Source: Nelumbo lutea
Lineage: Eukaryota > Streptophyta > Magnoliopsida > Proteales > Nelumbonaceae
Length of the DNA stretch: 64,000 bases
Direction: 5' to 3'
NCBI GenBank assembly: GCA_022828595.1
Contig: JAKGHH010000003.1
Span: 52,317,759-52,381,758 of the forward strand
The notes under the pieces were generated by a model that had not been told where the DNA came from, ran no database searches, and saw only the letters and a program-made list of their open reading frames with translations. Within the stretch, counting starts at the first letter, position 1; the number at the start of each line of letters is the position of its first letter. Positions 33,834-47,054 of the stretch are shown here, piece by piece. The translations under genes were made by a program, and so were the position numbers.

Positions 33834-34429
33834 GGGGTGATAGCATATAAGGGCAATTTTGGGGGTTTAATATCAATAAAAGTAATATATTTAAAAAAAT
33901 TTCAAAAATGGTTAACTTTTTAAAAATAATATCAATAAATGGCAAAAACACTTTTCATCATCTTCTTCTTGCCATTTGTTCATCAGAGCTGTCGTTTGCC
34001 GCCGTCCGCCACCACCCGATACCGCTGTCCACTGCCGCCCACCTCTGCCTCTGCTAATCAGAGGTGGCGGAGGCGGCGCTAGTGGTCATTCCTCTACCTG
34101 CCACCACCACCACCTTTGTCTCCACCAATCTGTGGCAGCGTTGCCGAAGGCGGAGGCGAAGATGGACGGAGGTGGTGGCATTGAACAGAGAAACCACCAG
34201 TGCCGCCACCTTTGCCTCCGGCCACCTTTGGCAACGTTGCTAGAGGCAGAGGCGGTGAACGGCGATGGCGGGCGGCTCTGATGAACAAATGGCAAGAAGA
34301 ATATGATGAACAATGTTTTTGCCCTTTATTGATATTATTTTTAAAAAGTTACCCATTTTTAATTTTTTTAAAATATATTACTTTTGTTGATATTAAACCC
34401 CAAAAGTTGCCCTTATATGCTATTACCCC
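33834..34429. mobile_element. Palindromic Mutator-like MITE with GC-rich centre
   Basis: Inverted ends of about 150 bp (left GGGGTGATAGCATATAAGGG; complemented right GGGGTAATAGCATATAAGGG) surround about 300 bp rich in CCACC and GGTGG words. Perfect 9-bp copies of ATTAAAAAA flank it (33825-33833 and 34430-34438). The paralogous locus near 61,120-61,150 lacks the insertion, giving an empty site. Short proline/glycine-like frames inside are composition effects. The 9-bp duplication points to Mutator-type transposition. Confidence 0.85.
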
Positions 34430-34815
34430 ATTAAAAAAACACACTACAAAACAAAACATATGCAGATCTAACCTAACAGTAATATGCACTTCTTAAAAAT
34501 TCTCGTCTAGCCCAACCATAGATGAGAGTTGTGGTTGGAGGTAGGTCTATATACGTATATATTTATACATACATTTATATATATATATATATATATATAT
34601 CTTAATATTTTTAAACATTTTTGAATTTTTTAATAGAATTATAATATATATATATAAATGATTTATATAATTCAAATATTATATATATAAATTATATACA
34701 ATATTCAAATATTTTACATATTATATATAAGAATTAAATAATTAGTCAAATTTGCATATTTATCGAATTGAATCATATCATATTCAAATTTGACTGATTA
34801 TGACATTCAAATTAT

Positions 34816-34820
<5 letters not shown>

Positions 34821-34866
<46 letters not shown>
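34821..34866. repeat. (GA)n microsatellite
   Basis: An uninterrupted run of GA dinucleotides about 46 bp long, followed by GAGGGAGG. Confidence 0.95.
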
Positions 34867-34872
<6 letters not shown>

Positions 34873-35456
34873 TAAGAACGATCTTATTAATTAGAGAGTA
34901 AATATGGATTTTATAAATTTTATGAGAGATAATAAAAACCGTGAGGGTTTTAATTTTGATTTATTATATTTTTAATGATTTAATTTAAAAGTAAATATGC
35001 ACATGTGTGAGAAAGGAGAGAAGGAAGCATATATATTAATTATTGTAAAAAATTAGTTTGGGAGTGATTCACCCTATCTTGAATCAAACACTTGCCATTA
35101 GGGGTCTGTTTGGTTCACAATCCAAATCCAATAATCGGAATCAACTGGAATGGGATTCTGATCCCAAGAGAGGGGGGAGGGAATGGCCATTCCCTTCCCT
35201 CAAATGGGAATTGGTTTCTAGTTCCACCAAACCAAATAGTTAGAATTGGAATAGGAATTCCGGTTCTGATTCTAGACCCCTATTCCCATAGTCAAACAGA
35301 CCCTAACAACTCTATATATGTTTGGTAATAAAAAGGTCTCTCAAAGGTATGATATGATTGAATTGAATATTAGGCACATTAATAACACAAAAAAAAAAAA
35401 ATTATATGTAGATCCCACTTAAAATTCCCACTTGTTACTATGTGGCTAAGAATAAA

Positions 35457-36270
35457 AACAAATATAATTATTTTTATTTAACAAATAAATAATAATTAAT
35501 TAATAACAAGAAAAAAGAAGCTTGCTCTTTTAACTTAAATAATTTCAAGGGGAAAAATAATAGGTAAGTCCCCGTTAAAAGTCCCACCTCTCTCTCTTTC
35601 TTCTTCTTCTTCACCTACTACTACTAGATTTTTTTTTTTTTTTTCTCATTTGCCAAATGAATATATATTTAATCACACTTAACCTAATCCAACGTTCCAA
35701 TCCTACCAGCCAATGGATCCATCAAAATTGAAGCATCAATCACAATTATTCCAACTATGAGACCACGATGGGGCTTTAAATCACATGCTTCCCGTCCAAC
35801 CAAGACAACAAATGTTACATGATACCAGAATCACCCAACACCAGATTTTGAGTGTGAATGGTTACTATCACAATAAAGCTCTCTTTCTTCACTAACTCTA
35901 AGAGTACCAACTTTATTGGTTTCACCATCACTAGAATCCATCTTCACTCTATACACCGAGCTAGATTACCAGTCCCATATTTATCACCGTCCTAATGAAA
36001 GATTTGCTCGTGATCCCTCTCGATGTGCTCAGAAATAGAGCCATGATCAATGGATAATTGAAATTCTCCAGAAACGGTTTGTTTACCATTGGTGTCCTTG
36101 TGATCACTTGGTTTGAGTAGAAGAGAAGAGAAGAGGAGAGAGAGGGAGGTGGGAATTTTAAGTGGACCTGTTATTTATCCCCTTGAAATCACTTAAGTAG
36201 AAAAGAGCCAAATTGTTTTGTTTTATTAATAATTTATTATTTTATAAATAATTTATTATTGATAAAAATA
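35457..36270. repeat. Inverted repeat pair around a 0.5-kb spacer
   Basis: The left arm, about 35457-35600 (GCTCTTTTAACTTAAATAAT, TTTCAAGGGGAAAAATAA, CCCACCTCTCTCTC), is repeated inverted in 36130-36270 (GAGAGAGGGAGGTGGG, TTATTTATCCCCTTGAAATC). The right arm abuts repeat copy B. The spacer has no recognised gene. Confidence 0.65.
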
Positions 36271-37145
36271 CCTTTATTAATATAATAAAAATAAATTAAT
36301 TAGTAAAAACTAGTAGGACAAATTAAAAACTAATATCCATTTAAAATTAATATAAAACTTAAACAAAATTATCTAACAATTATTAGTTTTATAATTAATT
36401 GTTACTAGCCAACTTAAATTCCAATGAAAAATAAAAATATAATATTATTAATTAAATTTAATAAAAATTTATTAATCTTAAATACAGCTTAATTAATTTA
36501 ACAATCCTATGAACCTCCCCTGTGTTTTCACCATAACAAAAACCTCCCATATTATTTTGAAAAAAATGCAAATACCTTCCATATGCTTTCAAAATAGAAA
36601 ATGTTGATGTAATGCATTAATTTTTTAAATGACAAATTTACCCTTAACCAATTTCATCCAGATCTAAAATTGGTAAAATACCTTGGAAAAAAAGAAGATT
36701 TTCCTCCTTTTACTTCACCTCAACCTTTTTACCTTACTTGGTACAAGAAGAATAGAGAGATTTATTCTTTGAAAGTTTCCAGGCAAAATAAATTTGCCAA
36801 GGGTAATGTTGAAACTTTAGATTGTGTGTGGTAATGCCTTAACAATGATAAAGGTATTTTTGTAACTTCAATGTCTTTATTACTGAAAAGCTAACAGAAA
36901 AGGAGGTATATTTGTATTTCTTTTCAAAACTATAGGGGTTAAAACACAATGATAGTTTATAGAATTGTTGTAGGAGAAGTTATTTTTTTATAATTTCACC
37001 TAAAATGATACAAAATTAATTACAAACCAATAAAATTTAAAAATTAATACAAAATATTATTAAGATAGGAAAACTAATACGAATTTATCTAGAACGTAGG
37101 AAATTAGCCACTTGTAACATAACCCAAAAAAATGATGCTTGATGA
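36180..37145. mobile_element. AT-rich repeat family, copy B (inverted)
   Basis: The reverse complement aligns with 27780-28760 over nearly its whole length, including the internal imperfect palindrome (36500-36990). Flanking DNA differs, so these are two insertions, or a duplicated and inverted segment. Confidence 0.6.
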
Positions 37146-37426
37146 ATTGATTAAATTAAATAAACATTGTTAAAATCGGTGTATCTCAAGGGTCCCAACA
37201 ACTAGTGGAGTGTAATTGGAATATTAAATAATAATAGAGTCAACTATGGCGAGGGTCATGGGTACCCTACCCGTTGCCATTCCTCCTGTTATGTGGAGTG
37301 TGTGGCATTGACGTAGATGGCAATTAGAACAGATGCACATCCATGCTGGTCGGTGGAGCAGTGGTTTGACCATTAATGTTCTATCAATATAAATAATCAG
37401 GTACTACATATATTTGCACTTCTGCT

Positions 37427-37520
37427 AGATGAGAGATCATTCTGTGGGTAGCTTGGCTTTCTAAAAAAGAATTATGTTGATAGCTTGGAAGGAAAGGTGT
37501 TAACAGTCTATCATATGTAT
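37427..37520 (+). repeat. Block related to 27335-27420
   Basis: Shares TGTGGGT.GCTTGG, AAGGAAAGGTGT and CAGTCTATCATATG-like words in the same order as 27335-27420, with a short partial duplication of GTTGATAGCTTGG. It supports duplication of a segment that once included the P450. Confidence 0.5.
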
Positions 37521-37929
37521 ACAGGCTCAAATCGATGAGCTTTTGTAAGGTGCAATTAATAGAGTAGGGATAGGGCCTTAATTTTCTTTGTCATCGACCC
37601 AATCTGGTCTTGACGCCCCTTCAATACAATCTCTTAAGATAAATGTGGATGGAGCTTTTTATTCTAGTTCTTCATCATCAGGTGTTGGAATTGTAACAGA
37701 AAAATACAAAATTTTTAGATGGTCCCAATACGCTGTCCACTATAGTGACCTTACCACGCAGGGATGAGGACAAAGCAAGATGCATGCGAGGTCGACTGGG
37801 CTTATCACGAAGAATGGAATTGAAGGAAAGAAAAAATTGTGTAAATGAAACCAGGATATTGTGGACCAGAATTATCTAGTGATGGTTTAAGAATACCATG
37901 ACAAGTTGACAACACCAAACGAACGTTTA

Positions 37930-38790
37930 ATAGGTGTGGGGTGCACGAGATCTGCTCAAATTCGTTTTAATTTTGATTCGTTTCAACCCAAAATCAATCC
38001 ATTGACACCTATATTCTAATCTTATATCAATGGACCATGTGTTGGCTTAATGCAACTCAATCCGATATAAATTTATTATAAATGGATCAGGTCTAATCCA
38101 ATCTAATAAATATTTTGGACTGGATGGGTCCAATCCAATGTCTTGATCCCTCCAGTCCATCTAAATTGATCTTGGACTGGATGGGATCCAGTCCAAAACT
38201 GGTCCGTTGACACCCTCAGATTCAACTTAAGTGCATCTAATTTCAGTATGTATTGGGCATTGTTTGTAGGGGTGTTAATGTTCCCGTTCAGTGTAGTTTG
38301 GAGAAAATTTCAGACCAAACCGATAAATTACGGTTTGAGAAATTTCTAAACCGAACCAAACTATTTTATTACGGTTTGGTGCGATTTCTAATACAGTTTA
38401 GGGATTTTGAACCATTCTACGATTCTTTTGGGCTTAACCCAATTAGAAAGCCCAAATAGCTCCCCTAAAAATAAAAAATTAAAACTTTTATTTATTATTT
38501 ATTATAAAATAAAAAATTCATTATATATATAATTTTGATTTACGAATTACGGTTTGATTCGATTTATAAAATTCAATAAATCAAATCAAACCAAACCATT
38601 CATAGGTGTAAAACGAACCAAACCTCAAATTCGATTGGGTTGAGTTGGGATTTATGATTTGAAGTCGATTGAATAGGTGGAGCTTGAGCTTGGGGTCAAT
38701 CAAAGCTTGCGTTTTAGGTCTAATTCTTAGCATATATAGGGTCTGAGTTGAATTGAAACCCATTCCAACTTGCACCCCCGAATTTTATAA
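37930..38790. mobile_element. hAT-like nonautonomous fragments
   Basis: 37990-38215 contains GGATCAGGTC.AATCCAATCTAATAAAT and CCATTGACACC and matches the insertion at 60313-60690. It is followed by a second unit opening TAGGGGTGTTAATG at 38267, with ACGGTTTGGT/AAACCG words and TAGGTGTAAAACG near 38605. Limits are approximate. Confidence 0.5.
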
Positions 38791-39239
38791 AACCATCCAA
38801 ACCCTAGGATTTTGTGAAGGCCAAGTTTACAATGAACATTTACTTCTGTGGAGAACAAATGCAAAGCGTCCATTTATTATGAAAGGTCACGTACAATAAC
38901 ATCATGAGGGAATTGTGGTTCATATGATCCATTCCAGTTACAGAAGGTTTGAATTGTGTAGTCGGTGTGCTGTTTTAATTGATCAGTTGATACTTTAATA
39001 TTAATTGTTATTCATGGGCTTACTCAAGTGTCAACCTCAACCCGTGCGTGCGTGCGATGGTGAGTTATGATTGAAACAAGTGGAGAAGGCGTATTCAATC
39101 AGGTGCAAATATGTCAATAAATCGACGTAGAGATTGCTAGGTTTCAACACGTGTAAAATAGCCATGAATGCTGGAGTGCCTACAAGGCTCACAAACTCGA
39201 GTCGGCATTTGCCACTAATACAAGCTTGATGGAGATGTT

Positions 39240-40300
39240 TCTTCCGCTGTGTGAAAATCTGAAAATCGGCTGACAGTTATTGACACATGTTCTCACTCAT
39301 ATGCAAATTACTTGTCGTCAAGGTAAAGGCCAAGTATGGCAATATCATCATAAGCAATTAATTGCCAGGTGGCAAAACCATGAAAATTATTTAAGATAAA
39401 TTAATTGAATTCGATAACCAGTAGTGATAAATAATCAATCAATAGTCCATCTCAGAATTCATGATGCAATCGTACCTTTTCATTATCATGTCTTTAGTGG
39501 ATGCCAGGCTGGACATAAGCCTTCTAAGACGGGGTGCGCTGAACCGTACATCCTAAAAAAGTGAGGAGCACAAAAATATGCCTCTGTAATTCTCCATGAG
39601 CCACCTCTGTGTGTCGTGCGTGTGCTTTTGAATTGGAAGAGGGTGTACCGACAGCGACAACGAAACGAAGGCTCAACTCAAAGCTGATTTTAACGGATGT
39701 CTCCGAAAACCGTATTCTATCTCTAACAATTATTTTTCTCTGTCAGTAATTCATCGGCGTCAGGCCTGTAGTTAAATTTCTCGGCGTCAAGCCTAGCTAG
39801 TATTAAGCCTATTTTCAGCATTGTGGTTGGTCTTTATTCTCACTTGATATTGCATCAAGCATTTATCTTTCACCAATCCTGCTATCACCGAAAGGTGGCA
39901 CATACGGTTATGAAATCTGGTGGTATCTATTCTCGCCCTACAGTTGTTTGATGGAATGCTTGATGATAGGCTTCTGTGGGCTCCATGGTAACAGGTAGAA
40001 GTGACTCAACCAGGCCAGGCCAGTAGCTCGGAAGATGAACAGTGTCTTGTCACATTTCTGACAAATCTCCACGTCTCCAACATACAACACCACCTCATAA
40101 CAGGTGGTGGTCACAGCTCCATCACACTTGACAGTCATAATTGCTACCACCATTTTACCTATAAAATGCCAGCCCACAGATTTTTAGAGCAAATAGCATT
40201 GGATTTCTTGGTATATCTTTGGTATTGATGCTGCAATACTGTTTTCTCCTAAGATGGTGCTGCTGATATGTGGATTGGAAGTATTGTTTTTTGAGAAATG
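39240..40300. other. Noncoding stretch
   Basis: No gene recognised. 40000-40150 has short frames on both strands, none with family similarity or splice support. Confidence 0.4.
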
Positions 40301-40309
40301 ATGTTTTTT

Positions 40310-40655
40310 TTTTTTTTGGTTTGGAAGCATTAGTGTCAATTAGGACGTTTCCTGGAGCAACAATAATGCTTTCAATTAGGACGTTTTCAGCACTGATACC
40401 CATTATAGGAAATTTGTCACTGCTACATCATGTCCTCATTGACACAATGAGCTCCGATCTGAGAAAACGTCAAATTCGGTATTACTCCAAACCATGCCTT
40501 CAAGATTTCCAAGGCATGGCTTGGAACACCACTTTTTTTATGGAAAAACAGTTCCAAATATATTGACATTTCCTGGAGCATCATTTTTTCCAACATGGCA
40601 CTTATGTGTCACCGTTTTCTAGAGCAACGACATCAATGCCAAATAGACGCTTAAT
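40310..40655. repeat. Relative of the 30096-30787 element
   Basis: Contains GTCAATTAGGACGTTTCCTGG-like repeats, CCATGCCTTCAAGATTTCC and an end reading GAGCAACGACATCAATGCC, the complement of the 30096 terminus (GGCGTTGATGTCATTGC). Confidence 0.45.
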
Positions 40656-40769
40656 CTACTAACAGGCTATACATTACTAAATGCAGGTGGCAAAACTAAG
40701 CTCTCTGGTACCTCTTTTCATTCTCTTCTATTTTTCTATAACACCGGAATGCACAAGGATTAAATAATG

Positions 40770-41065
40770 TAAGCGATATATGTGCATGACCCATGCACGT
40801 ATCTAGGAGTCCTAATCTCTCTTTGTATTGTAGAGTCCTAAGATTTCTTTGTATCCTGGTTTCTCTAATATTGTATTAATTATCTCTATAAGGATAATTC
40901 TTATCCTAGTAAGATAAGTCTTATTATAAATAGGATTCAATCTAATCCTATCCTAGATTAGATAAGAATCACCCTTGTAAGTCTCATCTTTGTAACCTAT
41001 ATAAATAGTAAGAAAGAGTCGAGTAAATAAATCGACCATTATTTTAAATCTCTCTCTCTCTTGTT
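40770..41065 (+). repeat. Probable 5' LTR of copia element 1
   Basis: The sequence directly precedes a copia primer-binding site and contains a TATA-like CTATATAAATAG at about 40999. No second LTR was found, so its 5' limit is a guess. Confidence 0.5.
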
Positions 41066-41071
41066 ATGTTA

Positions 41072-41083
41072 TGGTATCAGAGC
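41072..41083 (+). other. Copia primer-binding site
   Basis: TGGTATCAGAGC is complementary to the 3' end of plant initiator tRNA-Met, the usual primer of Ty1/copia reverse transcription. Confidence 0.85.
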
Positions 41084-41162
41084 CATAAGCATCCGATTCA
41101 AGATTGGCATCATGTCTTCCACTATGTCGACCAACTCTATCAACTAATTTAACTTCGGTAAA

Positions 41163-42056
41163 TCGGGAAATCATATTCCCCAATTGATTTTAGTTTGGTT
41201 GGATGGATCTAACTACATCGTATGGCGTTTTCAGGTTGAGAACGCTCTTCTGAGCCACGAGCTCCTTAGGCATGTCGATGGGACAACTCCTTGTCCACCT
41301 CGTTCTATGGTGAGTACAGCCACCTCGGGATCTTCTACTTTGGTGGCAGAACCTATACACAGTGGGTCAAATAGGATCTTTACATCTTCAGCTGGTTATT
41401 ATCCTCTCTAATAGAAGCAGCACTAGTACAAGTCTTAGGAAGCAAGACATGCAGAGAAGTTTGGGTAACTCTTGAGAATCTATACTCTCCTCGAGAAACA
41501 GCTAGTGTTGTTGACCTCAGGAATGAACTTGGAGCATTACGAAATAATGATCTTTCCATGACTAATTATCTTCAAAAGCTCAAAGTGTTTAGTGATAAGC
41601 TAGTCGCAATTGGGGAACCATTAACCAATTCGCAATTAATTCATCATATAGTCAATGGTCTTGGTCGAGACTATGATGCTTTTTCTGTAGCAATTATTAC
41701 CCGAACATATGAGATATCATTTGCTAGTTTACAAGGTATGCTTCTAACTCATGAGAATCATTTGTTTCGTTCAGTAACTTCATCTACACATGCTAGCTCT
41801 TCTTCAGCGAACCTTGCCTCCAAAAACAAGGATTCCAAGCCTCAATCGAAATACAATTGACTTGAGCTACCGCAAAACTGGTAATGAATCTCCCAAACCT
41901 TCCAAATACAATAATAATCCTTGTCAGATTTGTGAAGGACAAAATCACTCTACCAGATACTGTCGAAAACTTCTTGCACACATTGACAATCTGAAGAATC
42001 CTAAACGCCAACAACCTCTGGGGTTTATTGCTACATCAGGTCCTGATAAGCTACAT
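41163..42056 (+). pseudogene. Copia element 1 gag remnant
   Basis: Frames read WLDGSNYIVWRFQVENALL, the UBN2-type gag core (NYLQKLKVFSDKLVAIGEPL; LIHHIVNGLGRDYDAFSVAI), then a CCHC zinc knuckle CQICEGQNHSTRYC (C-x2-C-x4-H-x4-C intact). A stop at 41409-41411 and a frameshift near 41855 break it. Homology ends at about 42056, where LINE sequence begins; protease, integrase and RT are missing. Confidence 0.85.
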
Positions 42057-42999
42057 TTAGAGCCCTCCTATTCTTGAAGAGGTTAAAGAAGCACTCTTTC
42101 AAATGAATCCTCACAAAGTTCCAGGTCCTGATGGTTACTTTGATTTTGGACTTCTATCATCCTAAACACTTATTGAAAGAGCTCAATAACACAAGTATGT
42201 TCTTCATACCTAAAGTCAAATCTGCAGTGGAACCTTCTCAATTCCATCCTATAAGTCTCCGCAATGTATTAATTATATATGGTTAGCAGGTTCAAACCAA
42301 TTCTCCAAGATCTCATTCCCTTAATCAAGTTGGTTTCTTTAAAGATGGACAAATTTCAGATAGCATATATTACTATCCCAAGAAATCCTACATACCATGA
42401 GCAAACAAAAAAGAGTCAAAAGAAGGATTGCTATACAAATAGAGACTTTGAGGCCATGTTCTTTTTTCGGAAACACATTTATTTGGGTAAATGCACTTAT
42501 TCAGGTAAGTGTTTCCCTTACTGGTAAGTGCATTTACCTATATTCTTTTTTTGTTTCATTTATCCAGGTAAATCAAGTTCCTTATTTTCCCATGTTCTTT
42601 TGCAACACCCACTTTCCTAGGTAAATTGTTACTTTTTCATCTTTTTCCAATTTTACCCTTTGTCCTAAATCCATGTTTTTTTGGACATTTTGTCTCATTA
42701 ACACATAACCTGTCGAATAATAGGTTGAATAACCTATTCAACTATAATCTGTCTAAGTAAAAACTTCAATAACTTGTTTAACTATAACCTATCCGAACAA
42801 TAACTCATTCAATAACTGGGTCAATAATTGTTTGCATATCCATTTTGCCCACCAAACAATTACTCATTCAATAATTGGGTCCTCATTCAACTATAACCTA
42901 TCTAAACACCCACTTGTTTCTTTGTTTGGTGGGCAAAATTGAATTGGGTCAATAGTTGGCCCCTCCAAATGGAACCTCTGGTTCTAGTTAGGAACAATG

Positions 43000-44970
43000 G
43001 AAGAATATTTGCTACTTTTCTTAATCCATATCAATATGATTGTATTCTATGAAAAGGATTTCAAAAGCTCCAATTACAATATCAACTTGCTAGGCTAATC
43101 TAGCAAAGTGTTTTGTGTTTCAATTAACTCTCTACATGGCTGAGTAGGTCTGCTTAGCTACACTCAATTTGTGCAAAACATTGCCAAAGATATCATAAAA
43201 CATAATTTTGGCATCACTCTGACTGAGTTGCAGACATGAACCCTTGCCCATCATAGTAGAACATCACACCCCATCTTGGTTCAATCCACCAAAATCACCC
43301 CTCCATTCTCTTGAACCTCCTCCACTGGTTAAAAATAAAACCAACTTCTCTTCTTCACAAGCAACTCCTTATCATATCAATGGTCATTCCCATTCACGTA
43401 GAAATCAACATTGTTGGCCTGGAAATTCAGGAAATTCATTATGTGTTCAATAAATGAAGTTTTAACCATGAATTCTTCTTTCTTCTCTGTTTTCAAGTTT
43501 CAACCCTCCCATTCTTCTTTTGATTACTTACCTCAAAGATTGGAAGAAGCTGCTTGACTATGCTATGGAATAAAAAACAAAAATAATAATAAAAAAAATG
43601 CACAAATTTGAGGTCATGCAATGGAATCTAATGAAACAGTGAGAATAATAAAACTAATCAAAGATCCATCTTCAAGACTAAATCCCTCTACATCCTAATT
43701 AAACTACAAATATACATACTAAACCTATTAAACCCACAATATTACATGATGTTTCAATCCCTCTACATCCTATGACACCTCAATGGTAACCTTGAGAACT
43801 AATGTTGGTACTTATCTGGGTAGAAATAAAGGAAAAATAAATCCAAATGCCACACTATAGATAAACATCTTTTTTTTTTTTTTTTACTAGTATAGATAAA
43901 CAACATTATTGATGAAAGGTTTCTTGTATTTAAAGGACAATTACAAACAAAAACAACAAAGGGGAAAGTTCTGCAAAGCCAAAAGTGGCAAGAAATCTCT
44001 CTCACCTAATACATCAAAGGCGCAATTATCTAGCAGTTGCAATGAAAAGACATTGTGTGTGTGTGTAGGGGGGGGGGGGGAGGTCTGGGAGGCATGCAAA
44101 ATTTGTAACCCAATTAGGAAACCTTGAGAAACCTAATTCAGTATTATAAAAGCTAGTTAGTTTTCTAAGGTTATATATATGCTGTTGAATTTAGACACTG
44201 AGTTTTGCAAAGATCTCCTGTGGACATGGGCACAAAATGTTGAACCACATTAAATCTTGTGTGTTCTCTTTTTTTCCATTTCTTTTGATTTCCCTCATAA
44301 CAAACATATTATATGTATCAAATACATCAAGTGTTCCACTGTTTAGTTGCACTAATGAGTTGATCATTATCAGGATGATTCACTATAATTTGCAAAGCAT
44401 TTCCTTTGACTTAATTGTGAGGCATTCATTTTCCTAATTGAGGCTAGCTCAAGTAGAGGTAGGGTGTATTTGAACATTTGGACCACTATTCATCCAGGTC
44501 ATGAGAATAAGTCAACCTAAGCCCCACTAGAGCCAATTACTTGGGCCATCATGATCCCCATTGCCCCAGAAGTCCAAGGCTTCCAAATTATCTTCACTGT
44601 CCCCACACCACTAATTCTAGATAGCTTTGATAACTAAAGGAACCATCAATGTTAAACTTAGTAGTATACTGAACAAAAAACATCACAATCTCCAGAACAT
44701 GATAAGTAGGATTATAGAACAAAGTCTAACAATTGGATAATTCACTATCTCCAGAACATGATAAGCAAGATTACAGAACAAAGTCTAACAATTGGATCAA
44801 TAGAGAAGAGAGGCAAAAGAAAAAGAAAACCCAAGACTATCAGAAACCAAAACCTAATGACCCACATTGACATGGGCTAAATAGATAATTACAAAGGATG
44901 GACTATTATATCTGCCAGTTAGATTTTCCAAAATGCCCTAGATAAATGCAATAACAAAAATAAAAAATAA
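43000..44970. other. Left inner part of the PIF-like element
   Basis: No transposase domain recognised. It contains a G-tract after a (GT)n run at 44055-44082 and a 50-bp direct repeat offset 59 bp (44691-44740 and 44750-44799, starting TCCAGAACATGATAAG). The short frame at 43244-43450 is unassigned. Confidence 0.4.
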
Positions 44971-45983
44971 AAATAGAGACACTACAAAAAAAACGGTCAA
45001 AGCCGACGGTCGGAGAACCACCGCCTTTGACACTTAAACTGTGTGGCGGTCATGAGTCCACCCCCTAAGACACTGCCGGATTAGGTCAGGACCGCCAGCT
45101 TAGACTGGGAAGACCACCGCCTTTAAGGACCTGTCCAACGCAGTCCAACCATACCTAAGCCGGCGGTATGTCGCAAACCGCCGGCTTAGAGTTAATAAAG
45201 GTGGCGGTCAAGACTGCCACCTTAGGTCCGTCGATATGTTTATTCCATTTTTAGGTGGTGATCAGAACTTCCACCTTAGACCTCTTCGGACCGCCGTCTT
45301 AGGTCTATCAATATGTTTATTCCGTTTTTAGGTGGCGGTCAGAACTGCCGCCTTAGACCTCTTTTATGTCTAAGGCGGCGGATGCATGACAGCTGGCTTT
45401 GATTTTTTTTATGTTTTTTATTAATATCAATTTGATTTCAACATTTTTTGCGCCTGTTTAATACAAATCTCATGATAGATAATGCATAAAAATCAAATTA
45501 AATAAAAAACATTTAATTAAATTAATAATTATTATAATATCCAAAAATAAATTGCTTAAATACAATATCCAATTAACATAAAAAGTACAAAAACAATATA
45601 AATGCAATTTAAAAGATGTATTTCCATTCGAATCACAAATTAATACATGTTAAGTTTAGAATGAATACAAATTCTCTATTACAAATTAATACATGAAAAA
45701 CATCATGGAATTATGCTTGTGTGGGCTCAAGAACAATAATCAATGGAACACCAACAATCGGAATGCCAGATGTCAGTGATAAAGCCTCTTGCATGCTTCC
45801 CAATTTCATGCATGCCTAGATTTCCAGAATTGAACCACTCCTTAAAGCATAAAGAACTCTTCCATGTTGCTGCATCCACATATGATATGATGATTAGACA
45901 GAGGAATGAGACTCTCTTTATGAGGCTCAGGTCATGGCCGTCATTCTGCAGGCACATATGATATGATGATTAGACTTTGAAGC

Positions 45984-46087
<104 letters not shown>

Positions 46088-46934
46088 GCCAAAAAAACAA
46101 TTTGGGCATTTTTTACAGTTATCTATAGGTATCATAGTCAAGAACAGGGTTTACTCTGTTGTCTATCAGATCCAAGCCCACAAGAATTGGGCCCTAAAAT
46201 GGTGATCACCAATACTGATGGGACTTGGTTCTTGAACATATGCCCAACAAATCCAATATGGACTTGCTCTATTGAGATGCTTAACCTTCCTTATGTTCCG
46301 AGTAAAAAGACATGTTCCTGCTATGGACTTTGATGTGGAAATACATGGGTAGTGATTAAATTATACATAGTGTTTTACATGTTTTTATACCAAAAGCAGA
46401 AAGGAATATACATATTAATTCCTTCTACACACTTTATTTGTAGTGAACTAGTGATACCAAAAGCCTCTTCCATCCGGCTAAACTAAGATCTTTCTTTGAG
46501 CATTTCCCAAACTAGAAAAAAATTAATCTTTTAATCTCTAGTATCACCATAACCAGTGGAAAGCTGTAAATGATAGGGTGCAGGGATTATGTGAATTAGT
46601 AAAATGCATTCTAATGCCAAGTGTTATGTGAACTGGTAAAGCAAACCCTGCATAATGCATTGTATTCACTTGGCAATCTGTATTTACATGCTCTAAGTCT
46701 GCATTTGGCATTCCTGCATAAGGCCCGTTATTATTGAAGAGCCAGCTGGAAATCTGGATTTTGTCCTCACACTCTCCATTCTACTCCAACCTTTTCAGCC
46801 ATACATTGAGAAGATCCATCCATTGATAAAAATATACTAGTACAGAGATGTTTTCTAATGCACGACTGTGAAGTGTTGTGAAAACGGTGTAAATATAAAT
46901 ATCTATAGAATAGATATTATAAATACAAATATAA

Positions 46935-47054
46935 ACTTGTATTTGAAAAGAGTACAAATACAAATATGTACAGTTCAAAGCATTACATTTTGTATTTTTA
47001 AACCTATATTTTGCACCATACATATTTGCATTTGTACCCTATCCAAACTAAGCC
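46935..47054. mobile_element. 109-bp MITE family, copy 5
   Basis: AGTACAAATACAAATATGTA on the left and CATATTTGCATTTGTACCC then CAAACTAAGCC on the right match the MITE family at 6.5-15.5 kb. The left terminus is eroded. It lies inside the CACTA element. Confidence 0.7.

Noticed and set aside
33976..34313. Several overlapping Pro/Gly/His-rich frames on both strands
   Set aside because: They lie in the GC-rich core of a palindromic transposon, and both strands are open because of composition.
34821..34866. Short regular repeats checked as a possible CRISPR-like or satellite array
   Set aside because: A simple dinucleotide run; no spaced repeats anywhere in the window fit a CRISPR array, and the genome is a plant.
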